The notes below the pieces were generated by a model that did not search any database, was not told where the DNA came from, and worked only from the letters and a program-made list of their open reading frames with translations. A DNA stretch of 64,000 nt from Nitrososphaerota archaeon (lineage in GTDB: Archaea > Thermoproteota > Nitrososphaeria > Nitrososphaerales > Nitrosopumilaceae). The position numbers and the translations under genes are program-made. This document shows, one piece after another, positions 51,587 through 60,908 of the stretch; within the stretch, counting starts at the first letter, position 1, and the number at the start of each line of letters is the position of its first letter. The stretch lies in the NCBI GenBank assembly GCA_028866895.1, contig JAGWHF010000007.1:47166-111165 (forward strand), written 5' to 3'.

Positions 51587-53554
51587 TTGTACGAAGGATG
51601 GAATGACCATGAAAATAGTGAAAGGCTCATACAGCTTGTTCTTGTTACGATTTGTGCAACTTCGTCACTCTTTCTGATCTTTGGTTGGATGACACCCACG
51701 AATACACAAAATACCGACCTTGCAAGAGCCTACGCCCTAACCCAGCCTGTCACTTGTAGTATTTCCAATGGCGGACCTAGCATTGCGGTAGGTTACGTTG
51801 GTGGTTCGAATCCTCTAACGGTTGATCTTGGGGTAGGCTTCGGTCAGACTAGTATAACATCCATAAACGCAACTGCAAATTTTGGTGATGGAAGCACTAC
51901 GGTAGAGAGCACTTCCAAGACCAATTTAGGTGCAATCCAAATCGAACACACATATCAAAATTCTGGAAACTATACTATTTCCATAATTCTCTATGGTTCG
52001 GAGTATATTCAAGACAACATCCCAAATATTGTTAATACACAGGCAATCTGTCAGGTCTCTGTTTTAGAACCTGTTACGCCTGCCAATATCGGACCTCCTA
52101 GCATAACACTTAGGACCGACAAGACGTCCTACAACTACGGAGATCCTATAATAGTTTCTGGAAATGTCACAAATGCAATTCCTACTACGACAAACGGTCC
52201 TGTGACCAATCTCTTCATAACAATTAGTGGTCAGGGTTCTACAAATCAGATAGGACCGATCACGATAAATCCTAATGGTAGTTTCTCCCAAGTTATCCAA
52301 CCCACTAGCTTTGTCTCAGGATCTGGAAGTTATACGGTAACAGCGCAATATGGTGGATATACATCACCTAGCACTACATTCTATTATCCTCCGTCTACAG
52401 TACAGCAAACCACGCCAACTACACCTACCACTTCACCCGCAACTCTGATAACAATTACAACAGACAAAACTTCGTACAACTATGGAGATCCTGTAACGGT
52501 TTCAGGCAAAGTAACTAATACAATTCCGTCAACAAATGGAGGTCCGGCAATTCAACTCTATATAACAATAAACACAGTCGGCAGTAATTCCCAAGGTCTC
52601 ATAGGTCCAATCCAGATCAATTCTGACGGAAACTTCGCGCAAGTTGTTCATCCAACTAGCTTCATTTCAGACACGTCCGATTATTATGTAGTAACGGCCC
52701 AATATGGTTATGGAGGATTTGTTAACGGGAAAATTTCTTCTGGCCAAACATTTTCCGGTCCTACTTTCTATTACCCGTCAAGTAATAATCAATCTACTCC
52801 ACCTACTGTTCAACAAACTACATCACCTCTCTCATCTACCTCGTCAGGAACAGGAATCACGGTTGAAACTGACAAGCCGTCATACATCAAACAAGATCCG
52901 ATTACAATTTCTGGAACCGTATCAACCTACGTTCCAAACGTTCCTGTCACGGTAATAGTAAGGAATCCTGCGGGGCAGGCAGTTACTGTGACTCAAGCTC
53001 AAGTAGGATCAAATGGGGTCTTTTCCACTATTGTTACACCTACTACAAGCAATGGATTGTGGCAATCTGGAGGAACTTATTCAGTTCTAGCTCAGTACAA
53101 TGGACAGGTAGCAACAACAGCACAGACAAGTTTCCAGTTCTCAGGCTTTACAGGCCAAGTCGCCGTACCTCTGCCTGTCATATCACAAGGTAATGCCCAA
53201 CAACAGACAATACCCTCAGCGCCAACCACGGCACTACATAGGCAAAATAGCTCTCAGCAGACACCACAAGATATCCAACAGACATCATCCCCAACAATAT
53301 CCGTTCAACAAAATTCATCTGTAAAGCAAACCACATCTTCAAACCAGATGCATCTTCCTCAGAACATTACACAAACCAACAATAACCAGACAAGTACACC
53401 ACAGCCTCAAGTTGTTTTACCAGAACCATCTAACGTACCAAACTGGGTCAAGAATATTTACTTGTGGTACAAGGAAGGAAAAATATCCAATAAGGATTTT
53501 GTTAGCGGTATACAGTTTTTGATTGATTCAGGAATAATACATCTGAAACAGTAA
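51587..53554 (+). CDS. Secreted Ig-repeat protein (casposon cargo)
   Basis: 655 aa from TTG 51587. A hydrophobic segment (LVLVTICATSSLFLIFGWM) leads to export. A PKD-like domain follows (INATANFGDGSTTVES), then three repeats with TDKTSYNYGDPIIVSG, TDKTSYNYGDPVTVSG and TDKPSYIKQDPITISG, a Gln/Thr-rich stretch, and the end WVKNIYLWYKEGKISNKDFV..FLIDSGII, a motif seen in many Nitrososphaerota surface proteins. Related repeats are in the host protein at 1592. Perhaps an adhesin or surface-exclusion factor. Confidence 0.8.
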   Translation: MYEGWNDHENSERLIQLVLVTICATSSLFLIFGWMTPTNTQNTDLARAYALTQPVTCSISNGGPSIAVGYVGGSNPLTVDLGVGFGQTSITSINATANFGDGSTTVESTSKTNLGAIQIEHTYQNSGNYTISIILYGSEYIQDNIPNIVNTQAICQVSVLEPVTPANIGPPSITLRTDKTSYNYGDPIIVSGNVTNAIPTTTNGPVTNLFITISGQGSTNQIGPITINPNGSFSQVIQPTSFVSGSGSYTVTAQYGGYTSPSTTFYYPPSTVQQTTPTTPTTSPATLITITTDKTSYNYGDPVTVSGKVTNTIPSTNGGPAIQLYITINTVGSNSQGLIGPIQINSDGNFAQVVHPTSFISDTSDYYVVTAQYGYGGFVNGKISSGQTFSGPTFYYPSSNNQSTPPTVQQTTSPLSSTSSGTGITVETDKPSYIKQDPITISGTVSTYVPNVPVTVIVRNPAGQAVTVTQAQVGSNGVFSTIVTPTTSNGLWQSGGTYSVLAQYNGQVATTAQTSFQFSGFTGQVAVPLPVISQGNAQQQTIPSAPTTALHRQNSSQQTPQDIQQTSSPTISVQQNSSVKQTTSSNQMHLPQNITQTNNNQTSTPQPQVVLPEPSNVPNWVKNIYLWYKEGKISNKDFVSGIQFLIDSGIIHLKQ

Positions 53555-53613
53555 ATTTCGATCTTTTCGAAATCATCATGTTAAAAAATACCAGATGCTA
53601 ATGTTATATTAAA

Positions 53614-54824
53614 TTGCCAAATTTTATTATCAAACCGGCAACGGATATACCAGAAGAAAACGCAGAATTATTGGGACATGACAAAATAGTGAATAATTTA
53701 AAGAATTTTTTAGAATCTGATAACATGGCTACCCCCCTCAGCATTGCAATTCATGGCGAATGGGGCAGCGGAAAAACTAGCATATTGAAAACATTAGATC
53801 GCAAGTTAAATGCAGAAAAAATTCAACGAATGTTCTTTGAGCCGTGGAGATACGAGAATAGTGATCCTGCTTTAGCCCTAGCTTATCAAATTGCAAACAG
53901 ACTCGATCAAAGTGAGCGAAAAGAAGTGGCAGGAGAATTGATCACGATCGCGATTAATTCACTTTCAAAAAAGTTTTTAGGTATTGATATAAACGATCTG
54001 TTTTCTTCTCTCAAAAAGAATTCTGATGCAGTAGAATCATTTTCAAAAAATTAGAAAAAGCAATAGATGATAACATGAAACACAAAAAACTTCTCATCAT
54101 AATCGATGATCTTGATAGGTGTGATGTAGAAAATACTTTATTGATTTTGAGCATTATGAAGTTATTCTTAAGTGTAAAGAATTGCATCTGTATTGCAGCT
54201 GTAGATTTTAAGAGATTGCGGCATGCTTGGCAAGTGAAGTATGGTTTTAAAACTGAAAATAATCTGGAAGATGAAGGAAGGGAGTATTTAGAAAAAATAT
54301 TTCAAATTAGAATCGGTATTCCACTGCCAACTGAGGATGAAATGAATGAATATATTAAAAATCTGGCACCATCAATGCCAGACAAACTAAGAACTATGTT
54401 CTCGAAACTAGCAAAAAAGAATCCAAGAGAAATCAAACGTTTGTTGAATTTGATTAGTTATCGTGGTATGCTGTTAAATGACGATAATGGCAATACAGTT
54501 GCTTGTTTATGGACCCTTCTGGAACAAATATCCTCAAATGAAAAATTAATAAAAATAGTGGATCTTTGGGCTAAGAATGGAACTCAACTAGGAGAAATTA
54601 TTTCTAATTATGATCCATCTGTAGATCCCACTAGTAAAATCCTAGACCGTAACGCTACAGATGATTTAAAGAAACAGTTATTGGTTTTTAGAAGCTCGGA
54701 TTTTTATTATTTTCTCAGTAGCTCAAAGGAAATAGCTGTAGAATTAGGAATTACCAAAGATGTTCTAAACCAAAAATTTGATGTCTTGTACAAGGCAACA
54801 AATGAAACGATTCACTTTCACTGA
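53614..54824 (+). pseudogene. KAP-type P-loop NTPase split by a -1 frameshift
   Basis: From TTG 53614, frame 1 reads to TAG 54052 (146 aa) and carries Walker A (GEWGSGKTS, residues 48-56) and MFFEPWRYENSDPALALAYQ. Frame 3 then continues without loss: LEKAIDDNMKHKKLL..IDDLDRCD (Walker B with the KAP-style DDLDRC) to 54824. The joint is TCA AAA AAT TAG; one extra A, or a -1 slip on the heptamer A AAA AAT, joins the two into one protein of about 400 aa. KAP NTPases are often defence or membrane-linked ATPases. It may be a mutation, a sequencing error in an A run, or programmed slippage. Confidence 0.75.
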
Positions 54825-54839
54825 TGAGGCGATTACACT

Positions 54840-55631
54840 TTGCCAGATATTTCTTGTCTCATATGTAAGAAGACGATCGGAAGCGATACGGTTCTATGCC
54901 CCTATTGTGGCCAAGATCCAATAAACAAAAACGTTTTTGACGGTATACAAGACATGTTCAAACTAACTGTTAATCTAAATGAAAAAATCAAAGCACTACA
55001 CCAACGATATGTTATCAATCCCAATTTGGGGACTAGAGATGAGCGAAACCAATCTTTGGGAGCATTGAACATTACTGCCTTTTGGTTAAATATCCAACTT
55101 ATGCTGTATGTGTTAACAAAAAGGACGGATCCAGTACCACAGAAAATCTTGTTGTTAAACCCAGATTCAACAAATGACGAGTTATTGAGAACTTACTATA
55201 ACTTAGATTTGACCAACATGCGCGCATTTCTTACACTGTTCTTGGCTCATGTTGAAGTTTTATTAGAAAGATTATCTAAACTTCTACCAAATTCGGAATC
55301 TAGTTATGGCTATAAAAATTTGATAAAGCATATCTTGAAAGAATTATCTTTAACAACGTCTGACAACGAACTATTCTTTACTCTGTATTTTCCAGCAATT
55401 ATAAGAAATACTCTTCATACGAATGGGATTCATACCGATGAAACAATAACTGGAAAAATTTCAGGAATTCTATTCAAGTTTGAGAAAGACAAGCATGTAC
55501 TGTCTTGCTGGCGTCAGATCTATTTCCTTTGTGACAAAGTCTTGGACACGTTAGATGTCATTTTAAGACATCCGATGATCAAAGACAAACCCCTTCCGAC
55601 ACCAAATGTAGATCCAGTTAACTTCAAGTAA
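54840..55631 (+). CDS. Zinc-ribbon helical protein beside the KAP NTPase
   Basis: 263 aa from TTG 54840, 15 bp after the NTPase. A zinc ribbon at the start (SCLICKKTIGSDTVLCPYCGQ) is followed by an all-helical domain. Near the end IIRNTLHTNGIHT looks a little like the RN...H patch of HEPN RNases, but the spacing is not the usual one. With the NTPase it could form a two-gene toxin or sensor unit. Family not recognised. Confidence 0.65.
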   Translation: MPDISCLICKKTIGSDTVLCPYCGQDPINKNVFDGIQDMFKLTVNLNEKIKALHQRYVINPNLGTRDERNQSLGALNITAFWLNIQLMLYVLTKRTDPVPQKILLLNPDSTNDELLRTYYNLDLTNMRAFLTLFLAHVEVLLERLSKLLPNSESSYGYKNLIKHILKELSLTTSDNELFFTLYFPAIIRNTLHTNGIHTDETITGKISGILFKFEKDKHVLSCWRQIYFLCDKVLDTLDVILRHPMIKDKPLPTPNVDPVNFK

Positions 55632-55650
55632 TTTTTCAATTTTAATCCCA

Positions 55651-55685
55651 AAAAAGGTCAAATGAGCCCACGCTGTCTTTACCCC
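55651..55685 (-). repeat. Casposon right terminal inverted repeat
   Basis: Inverted partner of 41480-41514. It begins 20 bp after the last cargo gene, so that gene reads toward the element end. Confidence 0.95.
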
Positions 55686-55699
55686 CCCATCTTTTTTCA
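55686..55699 (+). repeat. Casposon target-site duplication, right copy
   Basis: CCCATCTTTTTTCA, identical to 41466-41479. The preceding four C bases (55682-55685) belong to the inverted repeat. Sequence after 55699 is the original DNA downstream of tRNA-Pro. Confidence 0.95.
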
Positions 55700-56211
55700 T
55701 AGAATTGAGGGTTCTATTCCATTGATTATTATCTGACGGTGATCAAAGGTGATGAGCCAGGCGATGAAGAAGAGTTAGAGAGATGACTAGATGATTGCTG
55801 ATTCAGTGACTCTGAGCCAGGCCATTTTCGGACCTTGCGTTGTACAAAATCCGTACTTGAAAGGGGCTGTTATTCTGGATGTCCCTGTTTGCATGTGTCT
55901 GACGAAACCACATCACTAGGGGCAGGGAATAGGCTCAAGGAATGGGAATATTGTGAGATGGTTTGATTCCGCGTGATACCAAACGGAACAGAAGCGCTAG
56001 ACAAATGAACAGTTGTGTCCTTTCGGCTTACATGCGAAAAATCAATCAGGAAAGTATGCGATTATTGATTGGAACACTTCACATGTTTATAGAAGAAAGC
56101 TACACGAGTGTTATATGGGATTAAATATTTTTGATGAAATGTCCATGGATGGTTTGGAAAATTCTATCTTTTAATACGAAGGAATGTGTATGCTAGTGGA
56201 TTGTAAATAAC
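55700..56211. other. Intergenic stretch, nothing recognised
   Basis: About 510 bp between the right target duplication and the spherulin-4-like gene. No open frame of note, no tRNA-like fold and no repeat of the tRNA-Pro 3' end were seen. It is the original DNA downstream of tRNA-Pro. Confidence 0.6.
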
Positions 56212-57132
56212 ATGAAAGTAAAGCCACTTCAAGTTCCTCTGGGCCTTACAGCAATCATAATTTGTTGTATGATTGTAAATTCGCCACATGTTGCTACGGG
56301 TTTGCCGGCAGAACTTGTGGCAAGGATTGGCGGTAACGCTACCGGAGTTTACTTTCCGCTATACAATCTGGAAGAGCTTCCACAGGTACTTGCCGCAAAG
56401 AAGGAATTTCCAAGTGTGCCCTTTGATGTAAACATAAATCCGGCATCAGGACCTGGTGACGCGCCAATGGCAGATTGGACAAGTGCGATTGTTAAATTAA
56501 GGAACGCGGGCGCCGTAGTTACCGCATATGTGCCCACAGGATATGGCACGGAGAGAAACGTTACGGACGTTGAGGGGATGATACTGTCTTACAGTAAATT
56601 CTACCCGAAGATGCTTGACGGCATAATGTTTGACGAGGTTTCTGGGTCCTGCTCCAAGTTTTCCTTCTACAAGACTTTGGCAGATTATGCAAGATCCGTT
56701 GGTTATTCGTACTTGAGGGCAAACGTTGGCGGCCCGTTGTGTCAAGATGAAATAACGCTATTTAATCAGGTCGCAATATATGAGGGCTCGGGTTATCCAA
56801 GCCAGACATTACTGGAGTCACGGACATTACATTCCAGGTATCCTAAGGACGTGGTAGGTTTTAGTGCGACCATACATACTGCGCCTCTGTATGATTCGTC
56901 CTGGCTTTCCATGGCACAAAAATACCTGAAATGGATCTACATAACAGATCAGGCCGAGCCGAACCCATATGCAATGCCCCCGTCCTACCTTGAAAGGTAT
57001 CTTGCTGACCTTTCGTCATCAAAAATAAACCTCCAACCAGCGCCGGAATTCGGGCCATACGTTACAATGGTGCTTCTCATATCTATAACCGCGATTATCG
57101 TGACTACCATGAAATTGGCACGTCATGCATGA
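56212..57132 (+). CDS. Spherulin-4-like cell-surface protein
   Basis: 306 aa. A signal peptide (LGLTAIIICCMIVNSPHVATG), a TIM-barrel-type domain with GVYFPLYNLEE, DVNINPASGPGD, VVTAYVPTGYGTE, YPKMLDGIMFDEVSG and YLRANVGGPL, and a C-terminal membrane helix (YVTMVLLISITAIIVTTMKL). This is the spherulation-specific family 4 plan; relatives include glycoside hydrolases acting on galactosaminoglycan. The acidic FDEVS may be catalytic. Anchored outside the cell. Confidence 0.8.
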   Translation: MKVKPLQVPLGLTAIIICCMIVNSPHVATGLPAELVARIGGNATGVYFPLYNLEELPQVLAAKKEFPSVPFDVNINPASGPGDAPMADWTSAIVKLRNAGAVVTAYVPTGYGTERNVTDVEGMILSYSKFYPKMLDGIMFDEVSGSCSKFSFYKTLADYARSVGYSYLRANVGGPLCQDEITLFNQVAIYEGSGYPSQTLLESRTLHSRYPKDVVGFSATIHTAPLYDSSWLSMAQKYLKWIYITDQAEPNPYAMPPSYLERYLADLSSSKINLQPAPEFGPYVTMVLLISITAIIVTTMKLARHA

Positions 57133-57503
57133 TTTGAGGCTTGGGTGGTTAGATTCTGTTAACTTGATAGGTTGGAGGCCGACAAGATGGCAGAACTGGA
57201 GTTTGTCATGGCGTGGGTCTTCTTTGAATAAACTAGCGTTATTGCATTATAATTTGATGCGACCAATCCCAAGTTGGAAATGGTTTCTCTTGGATGCCAC
57301 CGAGGTTGTGACTAGTTATCGGGATTTCATGAGGGTTCATTGTTGTTGATTTTGTAGGGCTCACGTAAAAGGTTGTATGGTATGGAGAAAAACATCACTG
57401 TAAGATCATGTCCTAAGAATCAAACCTCAAAAGGCTAGGTAGTGGTCTTCTTGTATATTTTAACGATAGTCGGATAAAGTTTGGGATTGATTTCCATGAT
57501 GGT
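57133..57503. other. Intergenic stretch, nothing recognised
   Basis: About 370 bp. A 74-codon frame (57125-57349) overlaps the previous gene end and has no domain, signal or ribosome site. No repeats seen. Confidence 0.5.
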
Positions 57504-60305
57504 ATGGTTTCTATGAGGGAATCGGCATTGATTCTGAGGTTGTTTGTTATTATTGCTGTCCTGTTCAGCCCGATTGGAAATGAAATCTATGCGGCAGCGC
57601 AACTCTCAGGGATAATTAACACCACGAACAGTACACTATCAGGCCTAACGAACACCACGGACGGTTTGTTGTCTGGGATAACAAATACGACTAACAGCAC
57701 GCTGTCGGGTCTGACAAATACCACAAACAGCACGGTTTCATCATTATCAAATTCGACTGATACTCTGTTGTTTAACAATGGCACGCTAATTACTACCGTG
57801 AATGGTATTGTGATGAAATTCCAGATGGATCCAAGCGAGCCCCTCCAGACCACTACAAGTACGGTAGCCTATGTTCTTCCCCAAGATGTCAAAACAGGGG
57901 ATCCTAAATCTGCAGTAACTTTGGAAGATCCCCAAGCAATATCAGGTACCGTTTCGTCAGCACCCTACCGGTTTACAATTCCAAACTTTAATTCGGGGAC
58001 TGGAAGCAACAACCTGTTATTGGTAGGAGTAAGCGCAAACAACGCCAACGTCGCATCAGTCACATTCGGTTCGGCACAGCTTACAAAGGCAGTCTCCTCG
58101 TTCCAGAACAACGACGCCGAGTTCTGGTACCTTGTAAACCCCACAGGCACAAACAACATAGTGGTTACACTGTCCGGGCCAGCATCCGCAGTAGTGGGAG
58201 CTTATGTCTTTTCAGGTGTGAACCAAGCAAGCCCGATAGCAGGTACCGCGGCAAACTACAATCCGGCCGGCACTCCTAGCAGCCCCACAGTTTCAATTAC
58301 TACAAAATATTCGAATGATATGGTCATAGATCTTCCGTCAATATTTGGAGGCCAACTACTCGGGTCTCCTACCTGTGCCCAACAATGGAATGCTAACGTG
58401 CCAAGCGAAATCACGGGGGCATCAAGCACCACAACGGTGTCATCTCCTGGCACCGTGACATGCGGCTGGACTGCAAACAACGGGGGCGACCAGTGGGACG
58501 ATGTGGCAATAGAGGTCAGGGCCAGCGGAACTACAACTGCTACAGATCCATCTGCACCTACAAGCCTTGTTGCAGCAGGCGGCGATGCCCAGATTTCACT
58601 TTCATGGTCAGCCCCCTCATCCGACGGCGGCTCTGCCATCACTGGATACAACATATACCGTGGCACTGCATCAGGCGGTGAGACAAAGTATTCGTCAGTC
58701 TCCTCAAGCCAGACTGCATACAATGACACCTCAGTTACAAACGGAATAAAATACTATTACGAGGTAACTGCGGTAAATGCAGTAGGTGAATCCGCCCGGT
58801 CTGGCGAGGCAAGCGCTACGCCGCAAACAGATGCAACGGCCCCACCTGCACCGACAGGTCTCACGGCCAATCCAGGCAACGAGACTGTCTCGCTCTCATG
58901 GACTGCACCATCTTCAAACGGCGGCTCTGCCATCACTGGATACGACATATACCGTGGCACTGCATCCGGTGGTGAGACAAAGTACGCATCGGTTCCGGCA
59001 AGCCAGACATCATATGCGGATACATCGGCGACAAACGGAATAAAATACTATTACGAGGTAACTGCAGTAAACTCTGTCGGCACCTCTCCCGCATCAAATG
59101 AGGTGGGCGCAACGCCTGCCACAAGCCCGCAGCCGCCCACCGGACTTGCGGCAACTGCCTCATCCTCGTCACAGATAAACCTCTCATGGACTGCACCATC
59201 TTCAAACGGAGGCTCTGCCATTACCGGATACAAGGTAGGGAGGTCGACTGACGGCACAAACTGGTCCACAATTGCGCCAAACACCGGTTCCGCATCGACA
59301 TCGTATTCCGATGCGGGACTTGCCGCAACCACCACGTACTATTACCGCGTATCGGCCATAAACTCTGTAGGCACGAGCCAGCCGTCAAGTGTGGTAAATG
59401 TCAAGACGCAAGGTCCTACGTATTCAATCAACCAAACCAAGTCGGGGTTGGTAGCATCTGACTCTCTAAAAAACGAAACAGAGTCGCAGAACCAGCTGTT
59501 GTCAAACGGCGGATACTGGAGGTATATGGGTGATGCACAACAGGAAGGTGCTCCGTATTCCGTAAGCCGTGACTCGCAAGGACTGCATATGGGCGTAGCA
59601 GCTCCATCGGATGGAAAGTGGGCAGGATTCTTTGCGGTAAGCCCTAACCACAACGCTCAGGTGTGGAATGCTGTTATCTCTACCCCTGTAAGGACCACGC
59701 CTTCTAACTATTATGACAATGGAATCTATGTTCAAACATCTGACGGAAATATCAACTATGTAACTTGCGGCTCACTGACAAATTCGCAGGCAACGATATG
59801 GGTAGTAATATCCACAGTAGGTAATACTCAACAGGTAACACAGTTCAACAAACTCTGGGTAGACAACAGCCCCAACCAGCCATTGACAAGGGACTGCACC
59901 ATTATAACAAATGGAAACAACTATCTCAAGGTGTATCTTGATGGCACGCTAGTTTATCAGAACAGCTCAATGTCCTTACAAATGCCAATGCCGTTTAATG
60001 CCTATTTGGAGGAAGAAACCTCATATGGAGGGCAGATGCTCACCGACACCTTCCAGAATTATTATGTTACGACAAGCGAGTATGTCACGCTAAATGACTT
60101 GCCAAGCGGGACTAGGTCTGTTGCTATTGATGATTCTTCTGGGGCAGTCCTTGCAACATCCCCCGATGATAGCGGGACGTCAACGCTGGATGTCGGGCAA
60201 TATCCGTATCCGATTTCAGGAACCTTGAAGGTGTATGACTCTAATTCTCAAATGGCGACGCGGTCTGGCACCATCTATGGCGGGGATGCCTACTCGGTCA
60301 ATTAA
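57504..60305 (+). CDS. Giant secreted fibronectin type III protein (copy 1)
   Basis: 933 aa; start ATG 57504 or 57513. A signal peptide (LILRLFVIIAVLFSPIGNEIYA), then a low-complexity stretch with repeated GLTNTTNSTLSG units holding more than ten N-x-S/T sites. A beta domain follows (about residues 150-340), then three FN3 domains (APTSLVAAGGDAQISLSWSA and similar), then a C-terminal lectin-like domain of about 300 aa (NYYDNGIYVQTSDG, NGNNYLKVYLDGTLVYQ). A paralog follows at 61409. Probably a glycosylated adhesin or sheath protein. Confidence 0.85.
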   Translation: MVSMRESALILRLFVIIAVLFSPIGNEIYAAAQLSGIINTTNSTLSGLTNTTDGLLSGITNTTNSTLSGLTNTTNSTVSSLSNSTDTLLFNNGTLITTVNGIVMKFQMDPSEPLQTTTSTVAYVLPQDVKTGDPKSAVTLEDPQAISGTVSSAPYRFTIPNFNSGTGSNNLLLVGVSANNANVASVTFGSAQLTKAVSSFQNNDAEFWYLVNPTGTNNIVVTLSGPASAVVGAYVFSGVNQASPIAGTAANYNPAGTPSSPTVSITTKYSNDMVIDLPSIFGGQLLGSPTCAQQWNANVPSEITGASSTTTVSSPGTVTCGWTANNGGDQWDDVAIEVRASGTTTATDPSAPTSLVAAGGDAQISLSWSAPSSDGGSAITGYNIYRGTASGGETKYSSVSSSQTAYNDTSVTNGIKYYYEVTAVNAVGESARSGEASATPQTDATAPPAPTGLTANPGNETVSLSWTAPSSNGGSAITGYDIYRGTASGGETKYASVPASQTSYADTSATNGIKYYYEVTAVNSVGTSPASNEVGATPATSPQPPTGLAATASSSSQINLSWTAPSSNGGSAITGYKVGRSTDGTNWSTIAPNTGSASTSYSDAGLAATTTYYYRVSAINSVGTSQPSSVVNVKTQGPTYSINQTKSGLVASDSLKNETESQNQLLSNGGYWRYMGDAQQEGAPYSVSRDSQGLHMGVAAPSDGKWAGFFAVSPNHNAQVWNAVISTPVRTTPSNYYDNGIYVQTSDGNINYVTCGSLTNSQATIWVVISTVGNTQQVTQFNKLWVDNSPNQPLTRDCTIITNGNNYLKVYLDGTLVYQNSSMSLQMPMPFNAYLEEETSYGGQMLTDTFQNYYVTTSEYVTLNDLPSGTRSVAIDDSSGAVLATSPDDSGTSTLDVGQYPYPISGTLKVYDSNSQMATRSGTIYGGDAYSVN
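58569..58821 (+). repeat. FN3-coding DNA repeat, unit A (in copy 1)
   Basis: About 250 bp coding one FN3 domain, nearly identical in DNA to 62767-63015 and to about 62194-62432 in the neighbouring gene, including third codon positions. It points to recent duplication or gene conversion. Confidence 0.85.
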
Positions 60306-60480
60306 AAAAGGACAAGGATCATGATTGTTAATCTAAATTTGTTCTCCACTTGTGATTAATCGAATATTTGTAGACTAGGGATTTTATCGAACCCTATGGA
60401 AGAATGGTAATGGCCTAACATCTGCTTTACGCATTTGGCCTGTGTTTTTACAGGATTCAAAACTTGACTGCCTGCAGGAT

Positions 60481-60675
60481 TTATCCTACTGGAAGTATGG
60501 ATGAATTGGGTGTTTTAACTGGAGGGATTGGCTGCCTGCCTGGGTGTGGAAAAAGATATCCGGGTATCGGCCCTGGACCGCCTGCAGAAAATGCCAGTGC
60601 AGGGATTGCAACAGCCAGCGATGATGTGAGAATGATCGCAGCAAATATCCCCAACATTATAGAACTTTTCCTCAC
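60481..60675 (-). CDS. Small secreted proline-rich protein
   Basis: 64 aa. A convincing signal peptide (MRKSSIMLGIFAAIILTSSL, cut near AFSA) and then a Gly/Pro-rich tail (GGPGPIPGYLFPHPGRQPIP). No Cys or His cluster. Other small secreted proteins are nearby. May be real; not recognised. Confidence 0.5.
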   Translation of the reverse strand: MRKSSIMLGIFAAIILTSSLAVAIPALAFSAGGPGPIPGYLFPHPGRQPIPPVKTPNSSILPVG

Positions 60676-60759
60676 ACCATCTATATCTTATCCAGATTGT
60701 TATTTGATTATGCGATGAAATTGCGATAACAATATTCTGTAACGGTTGATCTAGCAAAT

Positions 60760-60800
60760 CTGGTATACGCCAGATAATGGTGGTATCTTTGCAGATACCA
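60760..60800. other. Two adjacent hairpins
   Basis: CTGGTATACGCCAG (60760-60773) has a 4-bp stem. TGGTATCTTTGCAGATACCA (60781-60800) has a perfect 8-bp stem and a TTGC loop. Both use TGGTAT. They lie upstream of the gene at 60909, in an AT-rich stretch without genes. Confidence 0.45.
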
Positions 60801-60908
60801 GGATGATGACTTGGAAAAATCGAATTTACCATATCTAATTTTGTGATAGAATAATTTTTCTAAAGAATCTACTCATATTCATAAAAGGCTGCAAAGAGAG
60901 GAGTACGC

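Larger units (their letters stand above)
41480..55685. mobile_element. Complete casposon (14,206 bp) in tRNA-Pro
   Basis: A self-synthesising-type DNA transposon that uses a Cas1 integrase. The ends are 35-bp inverted repeats (41480-41514 and 55651-55685), both reading GGGGTAAAGACAGCG inward, 34 of 35 bases matching. They are bounded by perfect 14-bp duplications of CCCATCTTTTTTCA. Inside are Cas1 (45668), family B DNA polymerase (48448), an HTH protein (47593), an HNH protein (48132) and cargo. The DNA is visibly more AT-rich than its flanks. Casposons are known to make 14-15 bp duplications and to insert at tRNA or EF-2 gene 3' ends; Cas1 with PolB, HNH and HTH resembles the thaumarchaeal family 1 set as I recall it. 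Confidence 0.96.

Noticed and set aside
57125..57349. 74-codon frame after the spherulin-4-like gene
   Set aside because: Overlaps the previous stop, no signal, domain or promoter seen.
58256..58729. Long minus-strand frames across the FN3 genes
   Set aside because: They repeat wherever the FN3 DNA repeats and are mirror shadows of it.
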